From contig WGMG01000001.1 in assembly GCA_016125185.1 (NCBI GenBank), positions 1 through 64,000 of the forward strand: a DNA stretch of 64,000 bases. Reading direction: 5' to 3'. This DNA comes from Armatimonadota bacterium. GTDB taxonomy: Bacteria > Armatimonadota > Fimbriimonadia > Fimbriimonadales > Fimbriimonadaceae. The notes beneath the pieces were generated by a model. That model was not told the DNA's origin and made no database searches. It saw nothing but the letters and a program-made list of their open reading frames with translations. Position numbers and translations under genes: made by a program. Below are positions 33,233 through 42,340 of this stretch, in pieces; within the stretch, counting starts at the first letter, position 1; every line of letters starts with the position of its first letter.

Positions 33233-36200
33233 CTATGGCCGGTTCTGCCTCTCGAGGTCGCGTTGAAGGTCTTTCTGCCTCTTCTTAACCTTCTCACGCA
33301 TTTCCTCTCGGATCGCATAACCTTCCTGCATGAGCACTTCGGCAAGTATGTCTGGCATCCCGCAGTATTCAAGCTCAGGATAGACTGTCGAAGCAAGGCA
33401 ATCTATTAAAACATATCGCCGGAATCGATCCTCTTCTCCGGCGATTTCAGTCACTAGGTGCTGCGCCGTCAGAGTGCAGTGCAACCGACGGATAGAATCG
33501 AGAACAATGAGTCTTACTTCTCTATTCGGGTGAGAGATCAGTGGTGTTAGGAGAAATAGGTTCTTTTCGGCCTCGTTCTGAAGACTGAGGAGAAAGGCGG
33601 CTCGCTTGACAATTGCGTCATTAGTTAGGACAAGGTCCTGAACGAGTTCTGCTCTGTCAACGTGCGGAGCTAGAGCTATGCCAATATATGTCCGAAACAC
33701 TTCATCCTTCGCTGCAAGAAACTCAGCCAATAGAACCTTGATGCCTTGCTGCTTGTCATAACGCAACAAGTCGAACGGCGCAAGTTCTCGATCGTGAGCT
33801 GAAGCCGTTTGTACAATGCGAAGAGTTGCGCTGAATGCCAAACTGGGATTGGAAACAGAAAGCCCTCGGACTGCGTTTCGCTTATTTCCGACGAACCGAA
33901 TACTTGAATCGCTCTGGAAAGCTAGGGTTCGACAATATTCGACCACAACGGAATTCTGAAATAGGAACTCAAATTGAGGTGTGCTTAGGGCATACAATCC
34001 CATCGAGTTAATAAGCTCTCTTGCGAAGACATTTCGCTCGACGCCAGATATAACAAGCTTGAGACAAAGCTCTTGAACTCGTAATGCGGTTTCAGGAAGC
34101 AACAGTAAATGCTCCGTGAGATTTGTTATGGTGTGGATCCGGTCAAGACCTATCGGGAGTTCAACTGGTTTTTGGTAGACGCTTTCGACAAGCGCGATCA
34201 AGCGAAGCTTTGATTCTAGTGTTCCAGCGACCTCCAGAGCGCGTATAGCGAGCCAATTCTCACTCCTATTCGCAATGTCGGCTAAAATATCGGAAGCCTG
34301 TTGGGAAAGCTCAGGCATCATGTTCAAACTCCAGAGACATCCGCTGAAAAGAGAATCTTCCTCGGGTTGGTCTCGAAGAACGGTAGCAATGTCATCTCCA
34401 AACTCTGCCCTTTGTGCAAAGCCAAGAGCCATGATCGCACCTCGATCACTCCGATTGCTTTGCCAGATACTTAATGCTTGCGATAACTCGGAGTCGGGAA
34501 TTGGACTGTTGTCGGGCCGATAATTTGCTACCTCCTGTGAAGACTCCATCGATCGTCTCAAAATGGACTCAATGAGGATTGGCCATTCTTGCACAATCGC
34601 TAAAGCGTCTTGAATGTTTCCTAACGGATAAGGCCTTTCACCGCTCGGAGTTGGCTCAGTTATGATAGCGCGAATGAGGTCGAGGGTTGCCGAATCGTAG
34701 CCATAGGGAATCAAATCAAAAGCGGCCATTCTGACAAAGCGGTCGCCGGATTTCAACCAGTGATTCGCCAACTTTGCGACTCCGGCCGAGGAGAACTTCT
34801 GCAATACAGTCACACTTGCTGTAAGTGTCGAGTCGTGGTAACTACCGGGCTCCTTAGCCCGATTCACGAGCATATCCACCATTACCTGCTCAAATTTTGT
34901 GCCTGCGCGTCCAGCTAGGACTGTGAGTAAGTCAGGCCTGGTGATTCCTTCAAGTGTTTGCATCCAAGGCCAAACTTGCTCAGAGTTGCAATCGACCAGT
35001 TTAACTTCCAATCCATCTAGGATGAGGTCCAGAGCTTTTGTGGTGAGCAGATTGGGGATGTCTATAAACCATTGGACATAAGAGGCAAGTTCGTTCGGAT
35101 TCGAAGCCATGAGGCGCTCTACCTCGCTCATGACTTCCTCGTATCTTAGGTAGCAGAGTGGCTCAATAATCCTATTTCGAGAGAGATAAACCTTGTAGGG
35201 ATCGCAGTCCCGGATTGAGTGGATTGCAATCTCCTGGTTGATCCTCACAAGGGCCGACAAAGCTTCACTTGGCAGCGAATAGTCCGCATCATCCAGAACT
35301 GAGCGAAGCCATGGCACTTCAGCCAAGTCATTAAATTCGCCGGCCGTCCAAGCGCGTTGGTAGCGATCCTTCGGGAGTAGGAATTCAATGAGGCCTGCCT
35401 TGTAGTGAAGCCAAAGTTCCTTTCCATAGTGAACCTTACGTAAAACCGCCAAGAGCAACGATACGCAAGTTGGGTGATTTTCAGGCTCGGCAAGTTTTGA
35501 CTCAAGATATTCACGGGAAAGAGGAAGACAGGAATACAAGGCACTCCACACATCTCGACTTTCGCGAAAATTGTCAGGTTTCTCGTCTGAGCGGTAGTCA
35601 TATCCAAGACCGCTATCCGCAGAAACCTTCAAATAGCGTTGCCACAGGGGTTCAATCGCCACGACTCCAGGAGCATCTTTGAAGAAATCATATGCTGATT
35701 CTCTGGCTTCAGAGCTAGCGCCCTCTATGTTCGAAAGCATAAAAGGCACAACCTCAGGAAGCGGAAATTGGACGACAAAATCCACATACCGATGTCGCCA
35801 ATGAGCATGAGAGTTGCCTTGCGTAAATTGAAGTCTGCTGATTATGGTTGGGGTGATCGTATTCCCAAGTGTCGAAAGCATTTTCTCAACGAAGGAGTCA
35901 AAACGATGAATTCTGGTTTCCAATTCTGCAAAGAGATCGCTTAGGATGGTCTGGCCAAGCGAAGGGGTGGATGCCAATATCCAGAGAGTGTCCATTAGCC
36001 AATATCCCGAAAAGTTCTTATGTTGCGGGGCGTTGTTGAAGTCGAAAATCCAGTTATCAGCAAATTCGGTCGCTCGGATTTCATTTCTCAAAAGCTGGTC
36101 CACTTTTGCCTCAGCTAAGAGCCACTCAAGAATTCGGTCATGCCAAATCTCGAATTCTCCATCGTGTGTGGTTATGAGAAGGCCGAAATCGACCAAAGTC

Positions 36201-37876
36201 TGTATCAACTCAGGTGTCAGACCGGATCTATTGAGGTCCGCTATCGACCAGGGATATTTCTCATTTCGGGCTACCGCGAGGCTCGCTCGGGAGAGCGAAG
36301 CCTTGACCAACGCGGAATTGACCGTCCCCAGTCGCTTGTAGAGTCGTTGGAAGTAATGGTCATAGAGTTGATATTCGCTTTCCGGTCGAAATCCGTTTGA
36401 ATCGACTTTCTTGTATAGGCTGGCGAGGATGGGCAGCTTTAGGGTTTCTTGAAGTTTCGGCTCCATTCCGTAGAACCTGCCAAGGTCTCCGTCCGTTAGA
36501 AAGCAAGCAAGTTCTTGGTCGGAAAAGTTTTCAATTTCGACCTCGTGTATGTCCTCAGGGGCATCGGCGAGAAACTCATCGGCAGGATCACTCTGAGAAG
36601 CCACAATGACTCTTATGCCCTCAATCGGGTTAAGGAGCTGATACAGGTCATCGATCCAACCTGCCGACTCAACTTGATCGACAGCAATTGTTAGCCAATG
36701 ACTAGCGTAGTCAGGATGTACCTTTGCTATAAGTTCGGGATATTTTTCAAATTGGAGTGAATCAGTTCTTCCTAGGACCTCTGTTGCAAATCGCCTCTCA
36801 AGCTCTGTTTTTAGGCCAATGGCCGAGTCCGACGCTTTTTCGATAAGTACGGGTATCTTTTCGGACCAAGCGACCGCTCGCGAACTGAGTTCCCAAGACT
36901 TGCCCTGGCCGCTGCGTCCCTTCAAAGGAGTAAATCGGCTTGTGATCTTTAATACATCCTGATCATAGTTGGCGTTCGCCGCACGACGCGCGTCATCAGA
37001 TTGTACATATCGCCTAGTTCTGAGCTTTCGATCAAGTGCTTCCTTTGAAGAGGCCAATAGGTTCTTCCACTCGAACCAACCATTGAGATTCAACTTGAAT
37101 TCGCCGAAGAACTCTTCGCTCGAAATCACCTGATCTCCCTGCATTGCAAGAACTTGAACTCTCCTCAACATTAGATCGAGCATGTCCTTCCGTTTGTCGG
37201 GATCGGGAATTAGGCTGGACAGAAAACTGATGACTACCTCCTGCCAGTACTCGTCGCCACGTTCCCACCGGAATTCCATCCCTGAGAATAAGCGCCAGAG
37301 CGTTTGGTGCGATTGCAGGTCGGAATTGGTCGCGGTGCCCATCAACTGTTTGGTCAACAGGTCAAAGAATTCTTGCTCGCGTAGTAAATCCCCCTTCGCC
37401 TTGTCCAAAATCCCACACGGAAGCTTGATGAAGCGTGAAGAATTCCAAGTGTTTGCGTAATCCTCCATTGATCGAGGCATCTGCCGAGTCCTAAATTCAG
37501 CGATCCATTCGGCAATGTTTATCCAATTTCCAAGCCTGCCATTTGTTGAGAATACGAAGTCGTCAAAGAGGTTTAAGTCCACGCTCTTTAGCAAATTCGG
37601 CAATACGTCTTCTAAAACGAGCTTGAATGACCACGGTGAATTTGGATTTCGAGACTTGAACTGAATATGCTTGCGGTGATCATTTCGTCTTGAAATGCAG
37701 TCACCTCCAAGCTGAACGGGTTCCAGCGTAATGTCGGCATGAGTAACTTGACCACTGGAAGCTTGCCTCAGATTTTCGACCTGTATTTTGGTCAATTCAA
37801 AAAGACTTCCAAGGATTTGGTATTCGATACCTCGTATGGTTGAAGCGCCTCCTGGAGGTGAAGTGTGTTTTCTCAT
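33233..37876 (-). CDS. Giant STAND NTPase with DUF4297/Cap4-like nuclease domain and HEAT repeats (Avs-like)
   Basis: The 1547-residue product begins with a nuclease-like domain: RGIEYQILGSLFEL, the acidic Asp59 and IQFKSRN (Gln72-x-Lys74), the metal-binding pattern of DUF4297 endonucleases. Residues 300-500 carry a P-loop ATPase core with GRSGQGKS (about 318-325) and the Walker B segment LTIAVDQVE. The remaining 1000 residues are alpha-helical HEAT-like repeats. This resembles AVAST (Avs) proteins, which recognise phage proteins and degrade DNA. The gene lies between a PD-(D/E)xK gene and an MBL gene, all on the minus strand. Whether it belongs to Avs3 or to a new type cannot be told here. 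Confidence 0.75.
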   Translation of the reverse strand: MRKHTSPPGGASTIRGIEYQILGSLFELTKIQVENLRQASSGQVTHADITLEPVQLGGDCISRRNDHRKHIQFKSRNPNSPWSFKLVLEDVLPNLLKSVDLNLFDDFVFSTNGRLGNWINIAEWIAEFRTRQMPRSMEDYANTWNSSRFIKLPCGILDKAKGDLLREQEFFDLLTKQLMGTATNSDLQSHQTLWRLFSGMEFRWERGDEYWQEVVISFLSSLIPDPDKRKDMLDLMLRRVQVLAMQGDQVISSEEFFGEFKLNLNGWFEWKNLLASSKEALDRKLRTRRYVQSDDARRAANANYDQDVLKITSRFTPLKGRSGQGKSWELSSRAVAWSEKIPVLIEKASDSAIGLKTELERRFATEVLGRTDSLQFEKYPELIAKVHPDYASHWLTIAVDQVESAGWIDDLYQLLNPIEGIRVIVASQSDPADEFLADAPEDIHEVEIENFSDQELACFLTDGDLGRFYGMEPKLQETLKLPILASLYKKVDSNGFRPESEYQLYDHYFQRLYKRLGTVNSALVKASLSRASLAVARNEKYPWSIADLNRSGLTPELIQTLVDFGLLITTHDGEFEIWHDRILEWLLAEAKVDQLLRNEIRATEFADNWIFDFNNAPQHKNFSGYWLMDTLWILASTPSLGQTILSDLFAELETRIHRFDSFVEKMLSTLGNTITPTIISRLQFTQGNSHAHWRHRYVDFVVQFPLPEVVPFMLSNIEGASSEARESAYDFFKDAPGVVAIEPLWQRYLKVSADSGLGYDYRSDEKPDNFRESRDVWSALYSCLPLSREYLESKLAEPENHPTCVSLLLAVLRKVHYGKELWLHYKAGLIEFLLPKDRYQRAWTAGEFNDLAEVPWLRSVLDDADYSLPSEALSALVRINQEIAIHSIRDCDPYKVYLSRNRIIEPLCYLRYEEVMSEVERLMASNPNELASYVQWFIDIPNLLTTKALDLILDGLEVKLVDCNSEQVWPWMQTLEGITRPDLLTVLAGRAGTKFEQVMVDMLVNRAKEPGSYHDSTLTASVTVLQKFSSAGVAKLANHWLKSGDRFVRMAAFDLIPYGYDSATLDLIRAIITEPTPSGERPYPLGNIQDALAIVQEWPILIESILRRSMESSQEVANYRPDNSPIPDSELSQALSIWQSNRSDRGAIMALGFAQRAEFGDDIATVLRDQPEEDSLFSGCLWSLNMMPELSQQASDILADIANRSENWLAIRALEVAGTLESKLRLIALVESVYQKPVELPIGLDRIHTITNLTEHLLLLPETALRVQELCLKLVISGVERNVFARELINSMGLYALSTPQFEFLFQNSVVVEYCRTLAFQSDSSIRFVGNKRNAVRGLSVSNPSLAFSATLRIVQTASAHDRELAPFDLLRYDKQQGIKVLLAEFLAAKDEVFRTYIGIALAPHVDRAELVQDLVLTNDAIVKRAAFLLSLQNEAEKNLFLLTPLISHPNREVRLIVLDSIRRLHCTLTAQHLVTEIAGEEDRFRRYVLIDCLASTVYPELEYCGMPDILAEVLMQEGYAIREEMREKVKKRQKDLQRDLERQNRP

Positions 37877-37901
37877 GGCTTCATTGATATAGAGGTCCTA
37901 T

Positions 37902-40109
37902 CTACCCTAGGAGAGTTTGGGCTAGTTTTTCGAGTTCGGCATCGTATTGCCAATTCGAGTGAAAGAAGGCAAGTGTATGTGGCGGATCAGGAAGTGTCAC
38001 ATCGACGCCCATTCCCAAGCAGGTTTTGAGCTTGTTTCTGTACTTGCGGGCTTCGCAATAAGTTGCCAGCACATTTGACATTTGTTCGGGATCACCGGCC
38101 GTGGAAACAAAGGCCACTCCTCTTTCGCCGAACTGAGCAAATGTCGAATGAATGCCTCGGTCAGTTTCCGTTGACTTGAGTACCTTTTGTATCGCTTGCC
38201 AAAGCTCTTCTAACCGTCGGTCTGACAAGCCTAAAAGCTCGATGACAAAATCGCTCCTGCCAAGCTGATCACATTGTTCTGCAGCTGAAATGTACTTTTT
38301 CAATCCAGAAGGAATCTTTCGTGCGGGTTTTTCAACACGAGGCAGCATTGGATTTTCCTTTGCCCTCAAATACCTGTCAATCCGATCATCTGACTTCCCA
38401 AAAATCTCGAAAACGCTTCCAGACTTCGTTGAATCAGCGGTGTGCAAATCGCCTTCAAGATAGAGTCCAAGGATATCCCACTCGTCATGGATCAGTCGGT
38501 TTTTGTCGCCGACGATGGAGACCCTTCTCCGCAGATAGTCAAATAGTTGGGAAGGAAATTCGAGAAGATCACATATCAAAGCAAGATCAGTTAATGCGAG
38601 TGCCCAAGGATATTCGCCTTCGTCAAACATTCCCGGCAAAGCTAGGTTGGGCAAGTTTGCCGCTAAGATAGCCATTGCTCCACGCCCAAGGAGCGAAACC
38701 TCGACAAATTCCCGAATCTTGGCCGGGTCAATTTCAACGTCAACCCCTGCTGAGTCTGTAAACACGACTGGCCCTTGAGACGACTTAACAAAGTCTCTCG
38801 CACGTTTTGCTTGATTGAACGCGGCGACTATCGACTTATCTAAGTCCGTCTCTAGTGCTTCTACATTGCCCATACGAGCGCTCAGAGTCACTGACTTCCA
38901 CTTGCATTCCACAAAGATCAGCTTGTTGTCAAACAGAACCAAACCATCAACTTCTTGCCGATTTTTCTTCGGGCCATACATAAGGCTCCAATGAACTTTT
39001 GCCTGCGGGAAGAGCCCCCTTAATGCCTCTAGCGACTGAATCTCAAGCCATTTCGCTCGCGCGTCATCATATCTACTTCGGTAAGACTCATCATGCCAAA
39101 TATCAAAGTGGAAGGTCGAGAGAAATGCTTCATACATTGCACTAGGAACCGGCAGAAAGTACATACCCTCGAATCTGATGAATGGCCTGGAGACAAGTGG
39201 GTTCATTCCGATTGGGTCAGGATCGGATTCAACCGAACCAAGCTCATGACTCAAGCGCGTTAGGAAGGATTCAATCGCTTCTTTTGAATAATCAGGAAGC
39301 TTTTCTTGCAGGTCAGTGTGGGTAACGCCAATTCCGTAACGCAATTGATAGAAGAGGGAGAACAAGCTGAACTGTTTAGCCGATTCTTCAACGCCGATCG
39401 ATCGAATATTAGCTTGGGTTTTCATTTGATCTTCGCTTAGCTCGGCTTCATGAGTAGAAAGGAGTTTTTCGTACTCCTCAATGGCTTGCTGTTGCCCTTG
39501 CCATGCCTCGCGTCTTCGCTCGCTGAATTTTTCTGACACAAGCTCGAAGAACGCATTTCCTATTAGAAAGGCATCTTCGATTGTAAACCCGAGATTCTTC
39601 GTGAACCAATCTTGATGGGGACCATATATGCCCTTGCAAAGAACCTCGATTTGAGCCGGAACTCCTTCGCCTCGAACGTGTAGCGCTTCACTTTTCATCT
39701 TGACTCGAAGGCTAGTCTCTAAGTCCTTCACCTGGTCGCCTACTGGAGCTTCGAGCAGAGAAATTGAGTACTGGGCAAAGTATTGATCTAGCTTTTCTTC
39801 CAGCGGACTTAAGATGTGGTCTCCAACAAAAACGTCTTCCCCCTTCGTTGCATCATACGATCTCAAAAAGTGCCATGTGAGCAGCTCGATTCTTACTTGC
39901 CAGCGAGCATGCTCTTCCACGTTGGGGAACTCATCTTCGTGGTGCGATAGGTTCAAAAGAGACAATTGGCAGAGCAGTTCAATAGGATTGACCGAATCGG
40001 CGATCGTTGTGATTTCTTCCCACAGGCGTGGAAGTTCCAACTTTGCTTGACTTGAAATCTCAGAAATGTTGGAACTCATCGAATCCTTTCGCCTACGATT
40101 CAAGCTCAT
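37902..40109 (-). CDS. PD-(D/E)xK nuclease-domain protein
   Basis: The 735-residue product has a central nuclease-like core: QEVDGLVLFDNKLIFVECKWKS (about residues 380-402) gives Asp-x(n)-Glu-x-Lys, and the flanking helices AFNQAKRARDFV fit the fold. The first 370 residues are alpha-helical with no motif I know, and the C-terminal 150 residues look like a SEC-C-like or helical end. AGGA lies 9 nt before ATG 40109. The gene starts 6 nt after the stop of the upstream 386-residue gene and ends 25 nt before the giant STAND gene, so it is a firm operon member. Substrate and partner are unknown. Confidence 0.65.
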   Translation of the reverse strand: MSLNRRRKDSMSSNISEISSQAKLELPRLWEEITTIADSVNPIELLCQLSLLNLSHHEDEFPNVEEHARWQVRIELLTWHFLRSYDATKGEDVFVGDHILSPLEEKLDQYFAQYSISLLEAPVGDQVKDLETSLRVKMKSEALHVRGEGVPAQIEVLCKGIYGPHQDWFTKNLGFTIEDAFLIGNAFFELVSEKFSERRREAWQGQQQAIEEYEKLLSTHEAELSEDQMKTQANIRSIGVEESAKQFSLFSLFYQLRYGIGVTHTDLQEKLPDYSKEAIESFLTRLSHELGSVESDPDPIGMNPLVSRPFIRFEGMYFLPVPSAMYEAFLSTFHFDIWHDESYRSRYDDARAKWLEIQSLEALRGLFPQAKVHWSLMYGPKKNRQEVDGLVLFDNKLIFVECKWKSVTLSARMGNVEALETDLDKSIVAAFNQAKRARDFVKSSQGPVVFTDSAGVDVEIDPAKIREFVEVSLLGRGAMAILAANLPNLALPGMFDEGEYPWALALTDLALICDLLEFPSQLFDYLRRRVSIVGDKNRLIHDEWDILGLYLEGDLHTADSTKSGSVFEIFGKSDDRIDRYLRAKENPMLPRVEKPARKIPSGLKKYISAAEQCDQLGRSDFVIELLGLSDRRLEELWQAIQKVLKSTETDRGIHSTFAQFGERGVAFVSTAGDPEQMSNVLATYCEARKYRNKLKTCLGMGVDVTLPDPPHTLAFFHSNWQYDAELEKLAQTLLG

Positions 40110-40115
40110 TCAAAA

Positions 40116-41255
40116 CTATCCTGCGACTTCAGGTCTGGGCCATCCCGCTGGCAATTCCAGAATGGTTGAAATGCTCTCGCCTGGCAAATCGTCATAACCC
40201 TGTTCCGTACATTGTCGTTTTGGATAAGGCAGGCGACTCATAATCGCGGGAGCTTCTACAAAAGGATTGTTGAAGACGCAGACTTTCACCGCTCCAAAGT
40301 TATCAGAACGACATTTGGCAACGCCAATTATGGCATTCACATTTTGATTTCGTAGAGTGCCGTCTTCACGTTTCCAAAATCCACCAGGTCGTCCTACGCC
40401 GCTGGGAAAGAGAGCGTCGTGGAAATCCATCAGTTCAGCAAAGAGTCCTGTAGCACTTATTGCAATTGCATAGGGATAGGCGTTTTCACCGTATCGACCA
40501 GCTTTGAAATCCGCTGCCTTTAGGATTGGTCCTTCATCGTCAACGATAACCGCATCACCCTGAAAAATCCCTAATGGCCTGTGTGGGACATCTAGTTTGG
40601 CAGGGTCTTTAGGTAGCGGCGTAAATTCAACGGACCATCCATTCTGTTCCCACAAATGTTTCGGCAATCCTTCGACGCCGTTCCTTTCGAGAATCCCAGG
40701 TAGCGCTTCACGATCAAGCTCTCGTTGCCAATTTACGAGCGAGTAAACGATCTGTCCGGCTCTCGGAGCCGCTGCAGTTTGGCTCAATAATCGGACGGAC
40801 CAGTACAGTTCGGGGGTGCGGAGCTGTTCATTGATCTTCTGGTAGACGCCATTTAGTAAATTCTGAGCCGCGGCCTCCCGGTCAGACTCTCCTCTCGCTA
40901 ACACACATTCCAGATACATCAGGTTCCCGTTGGCATCTGTAACCAAGAAGTCTGGTTTCTTGTCTACATCGTCTGGGAGGTCTGGATGAATCTGAATGTT
41001 AAATCCTCGTTGCCGAAGAGTTGAGTACATGAGCAACTCGAAAAGCTCGCTGTCAAATTCGCGACCACTCGACTTAATGCGCTGAGCCATTTCCCATCGC
41101 TCATCTTCAGGGTAACCCGCAAACCATTCGTTGAGACGACCCCGGACTCTTTGGCTGACTTCATTGTTCGCAGTGGCTAAGTATTTGTAGACGCCCTCAT
41201 TTAGGGCTGCGGGACCAACCTTATTAGCATCGATTAGATCTGGATCGAAAAGCAT
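40116..41255 (-). CDS. First gene of the four-gene defence operon, restriction-endonuclease-like
   Basis: From ATG 41255 the product is 379 residues (a GTG at 41276 is the alternative). Residues 60-125 resemble a restriction-endonuclease fold: EFDSELFELLMYSTLRQRG, then PDFLVTDANGNLMYLECVLAR. The acidic pair Asp and Glu are present, but the usual Lys after Glu-x is missing (ECV), so nuclease activity is uncertain. The C-terminal half ends in a beta-rich region with FKAGRYGENAYPYAIAIS. I cannot name a family. It heads a run of four minus-strand genes (a nuclease-like pair, a STAND protein and an MBL protein), suggesting it is an effector or sensor of that system. Confidence 0.55.
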   Translation of the reverse strand: MLFDPDLIDANKVGPAALNEGVYKYLATANNEVSQRVRGRLNEWFAGYPEDERWEMAQRIKSSGREFDSELFELLMYSTLRQRGFNIQIHPDLPDDVDKKPDFLVTDANGNLMYLECVLARGESDREAAAQNLLNGVYQKINEQLRTPELYWSVRLLSQTAAAPRAGQIVYSLVNWQRELDREALPGILERNGVEGLPKHLWEQNGWSVEFTPLPKDPAKLDVPHRPLGIFQGDAVIVDDEGPILKAADFKAGRYGENAYPYAIAISATGLFAELMDFHDALFPSGVGRPGGFWKREDGTLRNQNVNAIIGVAKCRSDNFGAVKVCVFNNPFVEAPAIMSRLPYPKRQCTEQGYDDLPGESISTILELPAGWPRPEVAG

Positions 41256-41427
41256 ATTGATACTATGATGCCTCACGTTTAAGGTGATCTCTCCGTCAAT
41301 TGATAAAAATTATTTTCGCTTGAGGTTGGCATTCTGTCTTCAAATTGAAACCCTTTGTCTTAGCTTTTGCGATTGCATCGACACATTAAGACTGGCGACC
41401 TCAGCGGGTTGACTTTATGGTGTAGGA

Positions 41428-41700
41428 ATGTCGAATTGCTATCTTTGTGGAAGACACTTTGAATCGTCAGACTTCCAACTTCGGCGAAAGGTCCGAACGG
41501 GAGGAAGCGAACATATTAGGTTCGGTCGAGACCGGGCAGTTTCGGCACGCACCAGCTACGGAATGCGTGTGGTTTGCAAACACTGCGCGAAGAAAATTGA
41601 TGAAGCCAAGCGACAAGAGATCATTCGTGAAAACTGGAAGCTCATTGGTGCCGTCCTCCTGTTGCTCGTCGTGGCTCTGGCGAGATGGCTGAATCTATAG
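41428..41700 (+). CDS. Small zinc-ribbon protein with C-terminal membrane anchor
   Basis: The 90-residue product has two cysteine pairs, CYLCG at the N-terminus and CKHCAKK in the middle, which together form a likely zinc ribbon. A C-terminal hydrophobic helix (LIGAVLLLLVVALARWL) would anchor it in the membrane with the ribbon inside the cell. No specific family is recognised. It starts a short plus-strand run that points away from the four-gene operon. Only 150 bp separate the two starts, so they probably share a promoter region. Confidence 0.55.
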   Translation: MSNCYLCGRHFESSDFQLRRKVRTGGSEHIRFGRDRAVSARTSYGMRVVCKHCAKKIDEAKRQEIIRENWKLIGAVLLLLVVALARWLNL

Positions 41701-41765
41701 CGTCAGTTGCACAGACTGCTAAGGATTCACTCAATAACGTCAGTACTGAGACGATGATGCGGTGA
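41685..41765 (+). CDS. Possible 26-residue linking ORF
   Basis: ATG 41685 lies inside the end of the zinc-ribbon gene and the stop TGA 41763-41765 overlaps the GTG 41762 start of the DprA-like gene. It could couple the two genes or be chance; coding evidence is weak. Confidence 0.25.
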   Translation: MAESIASVAQTAKDSLNNVSTETMMR

Positions 41766-42301
41766 ACGCATATGCACATTCAACAACTCATCAACCAGCA
41801 AACCCACCTCGCCGCACCGCTCCCTTTAGCGAAGAACCCGGCTTCTACGAACCGGCCTCACTTTGGCTTTATGGCAACTCCAGACTTCTCGGCACTAAGC
41901 TTGCTATGGTGAGTGCTGCCTTCGGTCCGACCAAGCACAACGAAGTAGAGCTTTGGGAAATAGAAAAAGAAGCTCAGGAAATTGTTCTTGGCGGTCAAAC
42001 GCTCGTCACCGGAGTTAACGGACCCGCTCATCAGCGTGCGGCCACTGTACCGCTTAGGTGGGGTGCGCCTAGAATTCTCGTCGTCCAAGGCGGCTTCTAT
42101 GCTCACCTTGGACCCAACCTCAGCGAAGAGCCATTTCGCACCGCGCGGCTGTGGAGATATGAGTTTGACTTCACCTCTGATCTCATTATCTCTAGGCAAG
42201 GGCCAGACCATTGCAAGAATCGAAAGGAATATCTTCCATCTGTCGACAACCTCATTCGCTCGATCGTCGACAAATTTGTTCCCGGGCTCTTGTTCGAGTA
42301 G
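41762..42301 (+). CDS. DprA/SMF-like Rossmann protein
   Basis: The 179-residue product looks like a shortened DprA-type nucleotide-binding domain: LWLYGNSRLLGTKLAMVSAAFG in the place of the VAIVGSR entry strand, LGGQTLVTGVNGPAHQRA for the GIDxxAH segment, then APRILVVQGGFY and LSEEPF for the conserved GG/SE region. DprA normally loads RecA on single-stranded DNA during transformation; related domains occur in defence and mobile loci and in lysine-decarboxylase-like nucleotide hydrolases. It lacks the usual extra domains. The start is GTG 41762; no strong ribosome site is seen, which suits coupling to the upstream reading frame. The next genes face it. Confidence 0.6.
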   Translation: MNAYAHSTTHQPANPPRRTAPFSEEPGFYEPASLWLYGNSRLLGTKLAMVSAAFGPTKHNEVELWEIEKEAQEIVLGGQTLVTGVNGPAHQRAATVPLRWGAPRILVVQGGFYAHLGPNLSEEPFRTARLWRYEFDFTSDLIISRQGPDHCKNRKEYLPSVDNLIRSIVDKFVPGLLFE

Positions 42302-42311
42302 CATGTTCCAA

Positions 42312-42340
42312 TGAACCCCTCCCAGGGGGTTCACTTTTTA
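42312..42340 (+). terminator. Intrinsic terminator after the DprA-like gene
   Basis: TGAACCCC (42312-42319) pairs with GGGGTTCA (42326-42333), followed by CTTTTTA. It also overlaps the end of the minus-strand protease gene. Confidence 0.7.
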
